Assembly: GCF_901709675.1 (NCBI RefSeq)
Contig: NC_051098.1
Coordinates: forward strand, 1 to 64,000
Length of the DNA: 64,000 nt
Source of the DNA: Syngnathus acus
Taxonomy: Eukaryota; Chordata; Actinopteri; Syngnathiformes; Syngnathidae
Direction of reading: 5' to 3'
Made by a program: the position numbers and the translations under genes. Positions 33,924 to 43,132 of this stretch are shown in pieces; position 1 is the first letter of the stretch; each line of letters starts with the position of its first letter. The notes beneath the pieces are model-generated. The model searched no databases, was not told where the DNA came from, and was given only the letters and a program-made list of their open reading frames with translations.

Positions 33924-34405
33924 ACTGTTGAGGGATCAGGATTGGCAGAGAGGTGTCTCTTCAGGCTCTCCCCGGAACACCTCCTGGCTTTCCTGACCTC
34001 TCGGTTCAGTGTGTTTCTGGTCTGCTTGAACAGGTTGCGGTCGCCGCTCCAGTAGGCCTCCTCCTTGACTTTGCGCAGCCTCCTGAGGTTCGGTGTAAAC
34101 CAAGGTTTGTCGTTGTTGTACGTGCAGAAGGTCTTAGTCTGCACACACAGATCCTCACAAAAACTGATGTATGATGTGACAGTGTCAGTGAGTTCATGCA
34201 GGTCTGAAGTTGCAGCTTCGAAAACTCCCCAGTCGGTGCAGTCAAAGCAGGCTTGGAGGTCCTGCCTTGACTCCACTGTCCACTTCCTCACAGTGCTCAC
34301 CACAGGCTTAGAAGTTTTTAGTTTCTGCCTGTAGGCCGGGATCAGATGAACTAGACAGTGGTCCGAGAGTCCTAAAGCTGCACGAGCCACAGAGTTGGTA
34401 TGCAT
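33845..34405 (-). pseudogene. L2-like LINE A, endonuclease end and linker
   Basis: 186 codons. [13 protein letters not shown] near the start supplies the endonuclease Asp-His pair. The linker that follows, with [21 protein letters not shown] and [15 protein letters not shown], is typical of L2/CR1-group LINEs. A frameshift near 33880 moves coding to the next segment. Confidence 0.78.
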
Positions 34406-34964
34406 CCTTAATCACGGTGTAGCAGTGGTCCAGAGTCTGTGCCTCTCTGGTGGGACACATTACGTGTTGTCTGTATCTGGGGAGTTCGTGTGCGAGGTTC
34501 GCCCTGTTAAGATCACCCAGAACAATGATTAGTGAATTTGGTAGAAGTTTCTCCATGTCTGTTACCTGGTCAGCCAGCATCTGCGTGGCTTCACTCGCAC
34601 GTGCGTGTGGTGGAATGTAAACAGCCGCCATGACGATCGAGGAGAACTCCCGTGGTGAATAGAACGGCCGGTTATGAAAAGTGAAGTTTATGAAAAGTGT
34701 TTCTAGGAGAGGGCTGCAAAACTCTTTCAACACCGTGACATCAGTACACCAACGTTCATTAATGTAGAAACAGAGACCACCTCCCTTTGATTTTCCGGAG
34801 AGCTCCGCGCTGCGATCTGCCCGCCGAAACCCCGCTAACTCCACGGCGTGGTGGGGGGTTCGTTCTCTGAGCCACGTTTCAACAAAGCACAGCGCGGCGG
34901 ATCTGCTGAAGTCCGTGTTCCTTGAGCAGCAGTTCGTCCATCTTGTTCGCCAGGGAGCGGACAT
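34308..34964 (-). pseudogene. L2-like LINE A, endonuclease domain
   Basis: Contains CFVETWL with the catalytic Glu (about 26-32), GGLCFYINERW (about 61-71), the AAVYIPPHA block and the VLGDLNRANL motif. The first 20 or so residues are read in the wrong frame upstream of the shift. It ends out of frame near 34380, and [12 protein letters not shown], the catalytic His block, is in the next segment. Confidence 0.8.
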
Positions 34965-35277
34965 TCGCCAGATGAATTGACGGTAGGGCAGAACGGAACC
35001 CTCTCTGCCTCAGCTTTACGAGGGCTCCGGCTCGTTTACCGCGCCGCCGTCGTTGCGCTAGCTTGTATAGCACCGCCGCTCCGGCTAGAATCTCCGACAA
35101 ACAGTCTGAAGCAGAGAGAACAGGAGAGAAAATACCAGAAGAAGACTGTCCGATGTTTAACAGCGCTTCTCTGGTAAAAGTGATCCGGGATGGACAGCAG
35201 AGGACACAGAAAACACACAAAATAAGACAAAGAAACAGAGAGCGACTCACCGTGGCTGCCATCCGCGGCGCCATCAT
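34879..35277 (-). pseudogene. L2-like LINE A, N-terminal region
   Basis: 132 codons from the 5' end of the LINE. There is a hydrophobic, leucine/cysteine-rich N-terminus (about 12-32), then a basic cluster KLAQRRRRGKRAG (about 73-85). IHLANVRSLANKMDELL (about 101-117) is the start of the endonuclease domain (NVRSL with the conserved Asn). A frameshift near 34900 ends this segment. Confidence 0.75.
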
Positions 35278-35278
35278 A

Positions 35279-35321
35279 TTCGTGTGTTAGGCGAACTTGA
35301 TAACCACTACACTACGGAAAT
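35279..35321 (-). pseudogene. tRNA-Val(AAC), 5' half, split by a LINE
   Basis: The minus strand reads tttccgtagtgtagtggtta, then caagttcgcctaacacacga: acceptor, D arm and the anticodon arm with AAC. The 3' half is at 31931-31962. Mismatches in the acceptor, anticodon and T stems suggest it was already a pseudogene or has decayed since. Confidence 0.8.
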
Positions 35322-35540
35322 ATCTGCTTCCGCGGTGCACCTTACTTGGTGGCCCAAAGGTGAGTGCTACTGGGCACCAAGCGCACCCGAACCATCACAA
35401 TTTTAGATCTTTACAACTACTCCCTCATTCATTCACATGTTCGGTGAAACCTCACCAAATCCCCACCCAAACATGCAAAGCATACGATTCGCCATGAAAG
35501 CAAATCCATTTGTATCATAAAAGGACTTTTGACTTGTGAT

Positions 35541-35818
35541 CTGGCGCTCCCTATGAGGAGTTTGCATGTTCTCCCCGTGCCTGCGTGGGTTTTCCCTAGG
35601 TTTTCCTCCCACATCACAAAAACATGCTTGGTCAGCCGATTTGGTAATCCAAATTGCCCATAGATGTGAGTGCAAGTGCGAATGGTTGTTTGTCTCTGTG
35701 TGCCCTGCGATTTGCTGCCAACCAGTTACAACGTGTCCCCCGCCTACTGCCCGATAACTGCTGGGATAGGCTCCACAACCCCCCACGGTACAGATAATGG
35801 ATGGAATGGATGGAATTT
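35541..35818 (+). mobile_element. Dispersed fish repeat with GGAT-type tail
   Basis: Contains gtttgcatgttctccccgtg, cctgcgtgggttttccctag and gcctactgcccgataactgc, then gggataggctccac, ending in ggatggaatggatgg. This is a very common teleost SINE/LINE-end sequence. The related opposite-strand piece at 58700-58805 has a clear target duplication. Non-coding. Confidence 0.7.
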
Positions 35819-36457
35819 AATGGGGATCAGTTTAGGGCCTTAAGAGGGAGCAACAGCAATGTGTACATACTTTTATGAGTTTATACAAACATATATACTT
35901 CATCATATCAATCAATGTGTAAATTGGGTTAGGGTTAGTTTATATAATTTGTCCAAACATAGATGCTCAATCAGAGCACAGACACAGCACACAGAGCTTT
36001 GTGACTTCCACTTACACATAGGCAGTGAGCACAGACACGGCACACAGAGCTCAGTTAAGTTCCATGACACATAGTCACAAAACATTCAGTAAATAACGGG
36101 ACATTCAGGTGATAACAGAACAGAACTTATCCTTCCCTCCCATTCCCTTCCTAGTTCCTGCTTTTGGTCAGTATAAAGCCTTCTGATCTGGAGTGTGACG
36201 TTGTTGTTTCATCTGCTGAAGTGCCTTGTGCACTGACCACCATTAAACAACCTAAAATCTGTTTCAAAAACTGTTACTCCACAATTTTGGTTTCCTTGCT
36301 CAACGACGCACATCTTGAACAAAACGCAACAGGCCGTTTTAGCCAAACTATTCACGGCCTCGGCTCGGCAAACTGAGGTTCAATAGGGTTGATCTCAAAT
36401 GACGTCACGTTTGCTCATAAATATTCAGCGGATGTGAACATTCGGACAAATATTGGA
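35819..36457 (+). other. Non-coding stretch, possible LTR
   Basis: No gene seen. A repeated motif agcacagacac(a/g)gcacac followed by agagct (about 35977 and 36029), a TATA-like gtataaagcc near 36170 and attaaa near 36242 could be a retroviral-type LTR promoter region. I found neither clean ends nor a partner copy. Confidence 0.3.
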
Positions 36458-36618
36458 ATGGCCACTGCAGCTGCACGCATCATTTTGGAGGAGGACGATG
36501 TACCAGGAGCAAAATTCCAACACGGTTTTGTTGCCAAACATAGTGTGGAACAACTCAAACGTTGGCTGACATGCAGACGCCTCAAAGTCAGCAGGAAGAA
36601 AGCCGTTTTGGTCGAAAG
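36458..36618 (+). CDS. SAP-like exon with consensus splice donor
   Basis: From ATG 36458 the frame codes about 53 residues beginning MATAAARIILEEDDVPGAKF, continuing to EQLKRWLTCRRLKVSRKKAV and LVER. It is followed immediately by gtaagc, a consensus 5' splice site. The pattern (EL/QLKRWL, C/R-RxLKxSxKKAxLVxRV) looks like a SAP-type DNA-binding helix-turn-helix, found at the N-terminus of a large teleost gene family that I remember as YqaJ- or THAP-associated. No downstream exon was identified and no promoter was seen, so it may be an orphan or dead first exon. Upstream the frame is open from 36389. Confidence 0.5.
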
Positions 36619-36712
36619 GTAAGCTTTATGTTGCGATAGCGCTCGCGCTCACTCTGGTAAGGTCGTGCTAGGTAACTTCGTGTTGCTAACTTTCCTGAGA
36701 ATTAATCGACAA

Positions 36713-36870
36713 ACATAGTGTTGAACTACTTAAACGTTCACTGACATGCAGAGACCTTAAATTCAGCTGAAAGAAAGCCGTTTTAGTCGATGGGTAAAAT
36801 TTATTCAGTGATAGTTCTCACTCATGTGAGGTCTTGCAAGCAAACCAAGCTAACCTCGTGTGGCCAACTT
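36713..36870 (+). pseudogene. Degenerate duplicate of the SAP-like exon end
   Basis: caaacatagtgttgaactac, tgacatgcagagaccttaaa and gaaagccgttttagtcgatg repeat 36536-36620 about 185 bp downstream, with frame-disrupting changes and loss of the consensus donor (gggtaaaat). The intron-side sequence is also duplicated, so this is a tandem DNA duplication and not an exon copy by RNA. Confidence 0.65.
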
Positions 36871-36933
36871 TCATGAAAATTGCACATTTGGAAGTCACAA
36901 CTTGTTTGTTATTATGCTATCAATGATATTATA

Positions 36934-37891
36934 CAGTGGAGCCTCGGTTTTCGAACGTCCCAGTTCTCGAACAAATCGGTATTCAAACAAAAAATTCAAG
37001 ATTTTTTTGCTTCAGATGTCGGACAAAATTTCGGTTGTCGAACTTCGTGAGATGAGCCGAGAGGACCCGCATACCAACTGACTCCGTTCGTTATTACATT
37101 CTCGTTACTCTGAGGATTGCATCAACTCTAATCATGCCTCCAAAGGAAGCAAGTGGGAGCAGTAAAGCTGATCATGGCGAAAAGAGGAAAGTAGTGTGCA
37201 AAACGGTTGAATTTAAAAAATAATTAATTGCAAAATATAAGTCCGGTGTGCGTGTGTCAAAGTTGGCGCGGGAGTTTTGCATGGCAAAATCGACAATAAG
37301 CTCGATCCTGAAAAACAAAGACGCTCTTAAAGGAAGTGATGTTGCGAGAGGGAAAACTGTGCTTACCAAACAACGGCCACAGGTGCTGGAAGAAGTTGAA
37401 AAACTCTTGCTAATTTTCATTAATGAGCAACAGTTAGCAGGGGATACGGTTACTGAGGGCACCATTTGTGCCAAAGCGAGACATCTTTTTGAGGATCTGG
37501 AAAAAATTGGTAAAAATAAAAAAAAAGTTTTGATGTGCTTTTTTTCCCCTCACAATTTAAAAAGATATCTTTTACTATTAGAATGAAACACACAAGCGAG
37601 TTGCTACAGATACGGCAATACAATCCCCAGCCTAGCCTACTCTATTAATTCAGTTTATTATTTATATGATTTATTTATACATTACCTACTCACTTATTTA
37701 TGCAGTTTATGGTGTAAAATAATGAAAAAATGCTTTAAAAAAGCGTTTTTTTTTGGGCTTGGAACGGATGAGACATTTTTCCATTATTCCATTCCATTTT
37801 TGTAATGGGAAAACATGATTCGGAATACGACCGATTCACTTCTCGAACAGCCTTCTGGAACCGATTGTGGTCGAAAACCGAGGCTCCACTG
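36934..37891 (+). mobile_element. pogo/Tigger DNA transposon derivative (958 bp)
   Basis: Inverted ends CAGTGGAGCCTCGGTTTTCG and its complement (36934 and 37891) are flanked by TA. The interior keeps only the transposase N-terminus; the DDE catalytic region is missing. Confidence 0.88.
37135..37586 (+). pseudogene. pogo/Tigger transposase, DNA-binding N-terminus
   Basis: From ATG 37135, MPPKEASGSS leads to a basic region and then an in-frame stop after VEFKK (about 37222). Coding goes on to KYKSGVRVSKLAREFCMAKS and TISSILKNKDALK, the psq/CENP-B-type helix-turn-helix. LTKQRPQVLEEVEKLLLIFI and AGDTVTEGTICAKAR begin the second CENP-B-like domain. The frame ends at 37586 in AT-rich sequence. With no DDE domain and a premature stop this is a dead, non-autonomous copy. 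Confidence 0.82.
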
Positions 37892-38167
37892 TATATATTA
37901 TTGTTATAATGACACAGCTAATGCAAGGGGGAATATAAAGGACCTATACCGATCCATCTTTGAAATTGTTATGATTGTTGCTGATTTAAAAAAATATATT
38001 GATCCATCTGTTTGCACAGAGGCCAGTATGTGGTAAACCAAAAGCTGCCCATTGATCCATCTGTAGATGGCGGTGCCATCCGCTTTATCTATTAGCAAAA
38101 CATTGGAAGGCAATGATACATTCTAAAATAAAATTCATGTACCAAATAACTACAGTAAAAGAAAATA

Positions 38168-39324
38168 CCGTTTCCATGTATAATACGCACCCTAAAAATG
38201 GCATGTTGATGCTGGAAAAAAGCCTGTGCCCATGTATAATACGCACCCAAATTTTGACTCTTACTTAAGTCCGTAAACGTAAAATTATTTCAGAAAAAAG
38301 ATCATCTTTGGGAACAACCGGATGTTATTCTGCCGGTCAGTATCACTGCGCATGCGCTAGCAAACTCGATAGCGAAGAAATATGTGAGACTCTCAACGGG
38401 ATCACCAATATTTGAGTGATGTTCCAGTTATTTATTATCTTTCTGTGTGTTCACAATTGTCGTGGTGATCTTTCTGGTGATTTCTTAACTAGGCTGGATG
38501 TATTTTTTTTGTTGGCGTTGATTTCTCCGACTGCCCAGAAAGGCACCACCGCGATCTGTTAGGTTAAAATGAAAAGAGAGGAAAGTGACGTGCGGACATG
38601 TGAAAAAGGCGGCTCTGTATGGGAGAGAAGTTGAAGAGGAATAAAAACACCCTTGGAAACCAAAACTTGCCCCTCGTCGTGACTCGGAGCCGCAACAAAT
38701 GTTTCGGATTTGTGTAGGGTACATTGTGACAGCAAACGAGCAGGTGATCGAGCAAGCGTCTGATATGAGAGCATTGTGTTCGTATGGAGCGTGTTTGAAG
38801 TGAACAGCAGAGAGGAAAGGAACAAGGCAAAGTGTTGTGAAATAAAATATTACCTGTAATACGCATTTTGTTATTTGCTGATTGTATTAAACTATCTCAT
38901 TCATTGTCAGTCAAGAAGAGAAGAGGACTATTATCCCTTCTTTGGCGAAATGACCAGAACACAGTACAAATCCGTTCTGCGCATCGGATCCATAGTGCGC
39001 ATGCGCAGTGATACTGCCTCCGTATGATATCCGGTCTGCGATGGAGATTAAAAAACAAACAATATTTGACAATAACACACCATCAAGGATTGCACCATCG
39101 CATCAAACGATGTGTCGTCAATTATAAATTTTACTGACTAAGTGTGTTGGGCAGGATGGCTGAATGCGATGCGCGATTGACAACAAACAAGAAGAAAGGT
39201 GATTTCAAGTTTTATTTCGAGGGAGATTTTCTTCATAAATTGTTGTACCCATGTATAATGCGCACCCAAGATTTTAGGACAATAAATTAGTTAAGTTTTG
39301 CGCATTATACATGGAAAAAAATGG
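38168..39324. mobile_element. TA-flanked TIR DNA transposon, non-autonomous (copy 2)
   Basis: Same family as 24053-24914. Ends are CCGTTTCCATGTATAATACG and ...cgcattatacatgg, TA-flanked (38166-38167, 39325-39326). It is 1157 bp, longer than copy 1 because it keeps extra internal sequence on both sides, including tgcgcatgcgc palindromes. Near 39156 a short ATG frame (MAECDARLTTNKKKGDFKFY) could be the start of a lost transposase. No catalytic domain. Confidence 0.78.
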
Positions 39325-39333
39325 TAACACTAT

Positions 39334-39512
39334 AAGATGAAGCTACTTGAGATGTACAATTTCTTCAAAAGGTTAACAGAAAAGTGTTTAATTTCATTGT
39401 AGTAGCAGTGGGTTCCATGGGTAAGATGAAGCTATTTGATATGCACACATTCTTCAAAAGGTTAACAGAAAAGTGTTTAATTTCATTGTAGTAGCAGTTG
39501 CTTCCATGGGTA
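39334..39512. repeat. Two-copy tandem duplication, 89-bp unit
   Basis: aagatgaagct(a)... begins at 39334 and 39423. Both units share ttcttcaaaaggttaacaga and gtgtttaatttcattgtagt. The ends carry gcttccatgggtaa-like sequence. No coding role seen. Confidence 0.8.
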
Positions 39513-39572
39513 AACACGACTTATGGTTAGCAATAGCATGCTTTGTACTGAGAAAGCAAACGATAAACTTAC

Positions 39573-39855
39573 CTCCACAGACGTTGCAGTCGCTGGTATT
39601 GGATCGGGATCATCAGATGTTGGCCCATTTCCACCGACAAAATGCAGAGAGCATATACGTATATGTGTCTTTGGTGACATTATGTACTGTAAATCCCTGC
39701 CGTTTACAAGCTTCTACCCAGCAAAAGCATTTCTCTAGGTTCTTCCGGGGCTTTGGCAAAGATATGAAGAAAACTCCCCTCATATGATCCCGGTCAGCAT
39801 ATCGCGAGTCGCTCCGGCAAACACCAAAGCAGCAGTGTTTTGTTGCAACGATGAT
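39573..39855 (-). pseudogene. THAP-domain exon, broken
   Basis: On the minus strand the frame reads IVATKHCCFGVCRSDSRY, then FISLPKPRKNLEKCF and WVEACKRQGFT. After a 2-base loss in an (ac) run near 39660 it continues HIRICSLHFVGGNGPTS and ends at a consensus donor, gtaagt (39572-39567). CxxxC, the invariant Trp and CxxHF are the ordered C2CH zinc and core residues of THAP DNA-binding domains. The initiator appears mutated (ATC). It is about 85 residues, the usual THAP length, followed by a splice donor as in THAP first exons. The frameshift makes it a pseudogene. Confidence 0.68.
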
Positions 39856-40113
39856 AGGTCCGTTAATGTTATTTCTGATAAAAAAAAATAGCGAGTTGGT
39901 CCTTTGCGCTCCAGCTGTTCACTACCTGTGCAGCTCTTGTGTTTGTCCGAAAACGCTACACCGCAGCACATGCGCAGTTCGCTGTTCTAAAAATAGTAAC
40001 TTTGGGGTTATTGTGACAAGCCCTATTCCCCGACGCGCAGTCTATTTCTTTGTGTTAGAAAATTCCTTTTGTTGCACAGTTTTGAAGAGCAAATCAAAAG
40101 GATCGTAAGACTT

Positions 40114-40185
40114 GTTTCCACCCGGTTTCAAACCAGGGACCTTTCGCGTGTGAGGTGAATGTGATAACCACTACACCATGGAAAC
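40114..40185 (-). pseudogene. tRNA-Val(CAC)-like gene, probably inactive
   Basis: The 72-nt minus-strand sequence starts gtttccatggtgtagtggtt and ends gaaaccgggtggaaac. It folds as tRNA-Val with an intact acceptor stem (A-U closing change) and anticodon CAC. The B box reads GGTTTGAAACC, losing the invariant C of TTC, and the anticodon stem differs from the usual ttcgc/gcgaa. I regard it as a tRNA pseudogene or tRNA-derived repeat, though it is the most complete tRNA here. Confidence 0.65.
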
Positions 40186-40239
40186 TGCGCCAACATGCAT
40201 AGCCTTTTGAAGAGCCTGGCAAAAGTTCAACAAAAGTGA

Positions 40240-40275
40240 ACCAGTTTTTCACCCAGTCTCAAATTAGGTACCCTT
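40240..40275 (-). pseudogene. Degenerate tRNA-Val-like 3' half
   Basis: On the minus strand, ctaaagggtacctaatttga then gactgggtgaaaaac resembles the 3' half of tRNA-Val. It lies about 55 bp upstream (minus strand) of the tRNA-Val-like gene and matches 31820-31852. Confidence 0.5.
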
Positions 40276-40280
40276 TAGCG

Positions 40281-40421
40281 CAGGCGTCGGGAACCCATGG
40301 CTCGCGAACCAGATATAGCTCTTTGGTGACGTTATTAAAAAGAATACATTAGTATACTCAAAAAAATGTTGGCCTGAATTAAAATACATGCCCGCTTTCT
40401 TCCTCACTCACTTTTAGAATA
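40281..40421 (+). mobile_element. hAT terminus fragment
   Basis: Starts caggcgtcgggaacccatgg and then ctcgcgaaccagatatagct, a form of the CAGGGGTCGGGAACC hAT end. It is cut short by the LINE at 40424 and no second terminus was found. Confidence 0.5.
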
Positions 40422-40574
40422 GATCTTTATTGTCATTGTCACACACGTACAACGAGATTTAAAAAGTGCCAACCGATCAGCGCATGAGATAAAAAAAATA
40501 ATAATAGAATAAATAGAATAAAAAAGATAAAAAAATACAAGCTAAAACCCACAGAAGAACATACACAGACATAT

Positions 40575-41549
40575 TCATTTACGTTTAGCGGCATTCAATG
40601 TGACTACCGCCGTAGGGTAAAAACTGTTGGCGAATCTGCTAGTCCTTGACCTAATTGATCTATAGCGTCTGCCTGATGGCAACAGTTCGAAAAGGGAGTG
40701 GCCAGGGTGGGAAGTGTCCTTCAGAATGTTCTGTGTTTTTTTGAGACAGCGGGTTCTGTGTAGGTCTTCCAGTGTGGGGAGAGGGCAGCCAATGATCTTC
40801 TGTGCTGTGTTGATGACCCCTTGGAGCTTTTTCCTCTGAGCAGCAGTGCAGCTGGAGTACCAAACACATATACAGTACGTTAAAGTGCTTTCTATGGAGC
40901 AGTGATAGAAGGACACCAGCAGTCTTTGTGTGATGCTGTGCCTCCTCAGCACCCTTAGGAAGTAGAGTCTCTGCTGGGCCTTTTTTAGCAGCTCAGAGGT
41001 GTTCACGCCCCAGGCGAAGTCCTCCTCGATGTGGACTCCCAGGTAGCGGAAGGAGGACACCCTCTCCACACAGACCCCGTTGATGATAACTGGTGGAATG
41101 TCCGTTTTATTTTTCCTCCTAAAATCAATGACCAGTTCTCGGGTTTTAGCCGTGTTTAGGAGCAGATTGTTCTCACCGCACCACTCCGATAGCTGCACCA
41201 CTTCGGCCCTGTAGGCAGACTCATCCCCCTTTGAGATGAGCCCCACCACGGTGGTGTCATCCGCAAATTTCACGATGGTGTTGCTGCGGTGGGCGGGGGT
41301 GCATGTATGTGTGTAGAGCGTGTAAAGCAGTGGGCTCAGTACGCAGCCCTGTGGGGAGCCGGTACCAAGACTGAGAGGCGTGGATGTATGACGGCCCACT
41401 CTCACCCTCTGGCTGCGACCCGTCAGGAACCTCTTAATCCACCTGCAAGTATTGTGTGGAAGTCCCAGCCCCCCCCAGTATGTCCACCAGTCTGTGGGGG
41501 AGGATGGTGTTAAAAGCAGAGCTAAAGTCCACAAAGAGCATCCGCACAT
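40575..41549 (-). pseudogene. L2-like LINE B, reverse transcriptase C-terminal half
   Basis: The first 25 or so residues are out of frame. Then come WIKRFLTGRSQRVRVG, GTGSPQGCVLSPLLYTLYT and the catalytic VKFADDTTVVGL (about 92-103). The segment runs through SSFRYLGVHIEEDFAW and the end block HPGHSLFELLPSGRRYRSIR to a stop at 40575. The RT core is otherwise undamaged. Confidence 0.83.
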
Positions 41550-42135
41550 AGCTTCCCGGCTGCTCCAGGTGGGACAGTGCAGCGTGGAGGGCTGTAGCTA
41601 CTGCGTCCTCTGTGGATCTATTTGCCCTGTAGGCAAACTGGTGGGGGTCAAAACCTCTGAACAGGAGTGATGTGATGTGACCCCGTACCAGCTTTTCAAA
41701 GCACTTCATCACCGCCGGGGTGAGTGCGACTGCCCGGTAGTCATTAAGGCTGGTGATGTGGCGTGTCTTGGGCAGGAGGACTATAGTGGAGGATTTTAAA
41801 CAGGATGCGACGATGGACTCAGTAAGGGACTGGTTGAAAATCTTTGTGAAGATTCCAGCCAGCTGATCTGCGCAGTCCTTCAGGACACGCCCAGTGACGC
41901 CGTCAGGACCCGCAGCCTTCCTCGAGTTGATGGTCCGCAGCGTGCGCCTCACCTCGTGCTCCTTCACTGTGAGGGTGAAGCTGCTGCGGACTGTGGGATG
42001 TGATGTGGCCGCTCCAGGTGGCTCGGACTCGAACCGGGCAAAGAAGGTATTAAGGACCTCTGCCAGTGAGGCGTCCCCTTCAGCAGCTCTGATGGTGGTT
42101 CTGTAGTTTGTGAGATGCTGGACTCCCTGCCACAC
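41434..42135 (-). pseudogene. L2-like LINE B, reverse transcriptase N-terminal half
   Basis: 233 codons. RTLRTINSRKAAGPDGVTGR, LNDYRAVALTPAVMKCFEKL, QFAYRANRSTEDAV and LFVDFSSAFNTILP are present: fingers plus the first palm motif. It begins in the linker before RT and ends out of frame near 41470. Coding also extends upstream of 42135 to the truncation. Confidence 0.83.
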
Positions 42136-42448
42136 CTGCTTGCTGTTGTTGCTGTCCAGGTGATCCTCAATCCTCTTCTTATAGGCAAGCTGGGCCTCTC
42201 TGATGCCTCTCCTCAGGTTGGCTCTGGCTGTGCTGTAGAGAGCCCCGTCCTCAGACCTGAGGGACAGGGCGGTGTCCCTCTCCTCCAGCAGCCTTCACTG
42301 TGACAGTGTCTGTGCAGTGCTTGATATAACACAGACCACTGTCTGTGAACACGTTCAAGTCCCGGTGTTCGAAGATGTCCCAGTTAGTCCTGTCGAAGTT
42401 TTGTTGAACTTTTGCCGGGCTTCTCAAAATGCTTTGGACGTCACAGCA

Positions 42449-42520
42449 GTTTCCATAGTGTAGTTGTCATCATGTTCTTCTCAGATGCGAAACACCCCCT
42501 GTTTGAGACTGGGTGGAAAC
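42449..42520 (+). pseudogene. tRNA-Val-like pseudogene
   Basis: 72 nt, gtttccatagtgtagttgtc to tgagactgggtggaaac, co-linear with tRNA-Val. The D and anticodon arms are decayed and the TTC of the B box is altered. The 50 bp before it (tgttgaacttttgccgggct) also match the 50 bp before 40114-40185, so a unit larger than the tRNA was duplicated. Confidence 0.65.
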
Positions 42521-42810
42521 AACTTTTTCTAAATTTATTTGTCAGTGTTGTCTGCTTTGCAAAGTGTGCCCGGGACACCGCGGCAAACGTGAGCCAGAAG
42601 CTCTCTGAGTCAGCAACAGCCAGGTGTGCGACACTCTGCTAGAATGCTCCCCTGACCACGTGTAGGGCGAAACCAGCCTCTTATCTGTGTTTCCTTTTTT
42701 TTTTTTTTTTTCCTTCTACTGTCACGCCAACTCTTTCCTTCTTGGCTTGGCCAGCTGACTGCAGACCCACTCCAGAACTGCTTCCAGTTCATCCATACAA
42801 GAAGACATTC

Positions 42811-43132
42811 TGTCAAGGTCTGTCACAGTTTGTTTCCTTGTTTTAATGTCATAGTTTTGGTTCGCGCGTATGTAAGCTCGCCCCTCCTGTGCTCACAATC
42901 TATGTAATCGCTGTCACCTGCCTCTTGTTACCTGTCATGTATTTAAGTCCTGTCTGCGTGTCACTCCCTGTCTGATTGTTCTCGTCTCTCGTCTTCTTGT
43001 TTCTAGTCTCCAGTCTGTTCTGTTCTGTTATTCACGTCCCTAGTCGAGATACTATAGTTTGTCTTTTGAGTTCGTTCAATAAACCCTGGTCCTAGCTGCA
43101 TTTGGTCGCCCAGCTCCAATCGCTTCATGACA
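42811..43132 (+). mobile_element. Solo LTR (322 bp)
   Basis: Begins TGTCAAGGTCTGTCAC and ends GCTTCATGACA, flanked by a 5-bp target duplication cattc (42806-42810, 43133-43137). It has a TATA-like tatttaagtcc near 42950 and AATAAA near 43078, in the right order for a promoter and poly(A) signal. The internal retroelement has been lost, presumably by LTR-LTR recombination. The superfamily is unknown. Confidence 0.78.

Larger units (their letters stand above)
31963..35278 (-). mobile_element. L2-like LINE (family A), nearly full length
   Basis: Minus-strand non-LTR element of about 3.3 kb with 5' leader, basic N-terminal region, endonuclease and reverse transcriptase. It ends in a cttgaatcttg-type tail preceded by caaataaaaaactcttg. 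It lies between the two halves of a tRNA-Val with a minimal shared TTC at the joints. Several frameshifts make it inactive. The end of the same family occurs twice near 63.3-63.8 kb. Confidence 0.88.
40424..42320 (-). mobile_element. L2-like LINE (family B), 5'-truncated
   Basis: About 1.9 kb with reverse transcriptase and a 3' end of tttagaatagatctttattg on the plus strand. The 5' end stops near 42320, lacking the endonuclease. The 3' part is shared with 23345-23650. There is one frameshift between the two RT segments near 41470. Confidence 0.85.

Noticed and set aside
40114-40185. Functional tRNA-Val gene
   Set aside because: Loss of the invariant TTC in the B box and changed anticodon-stem pairs, plus decayed sister copies, favour a pseudogene.
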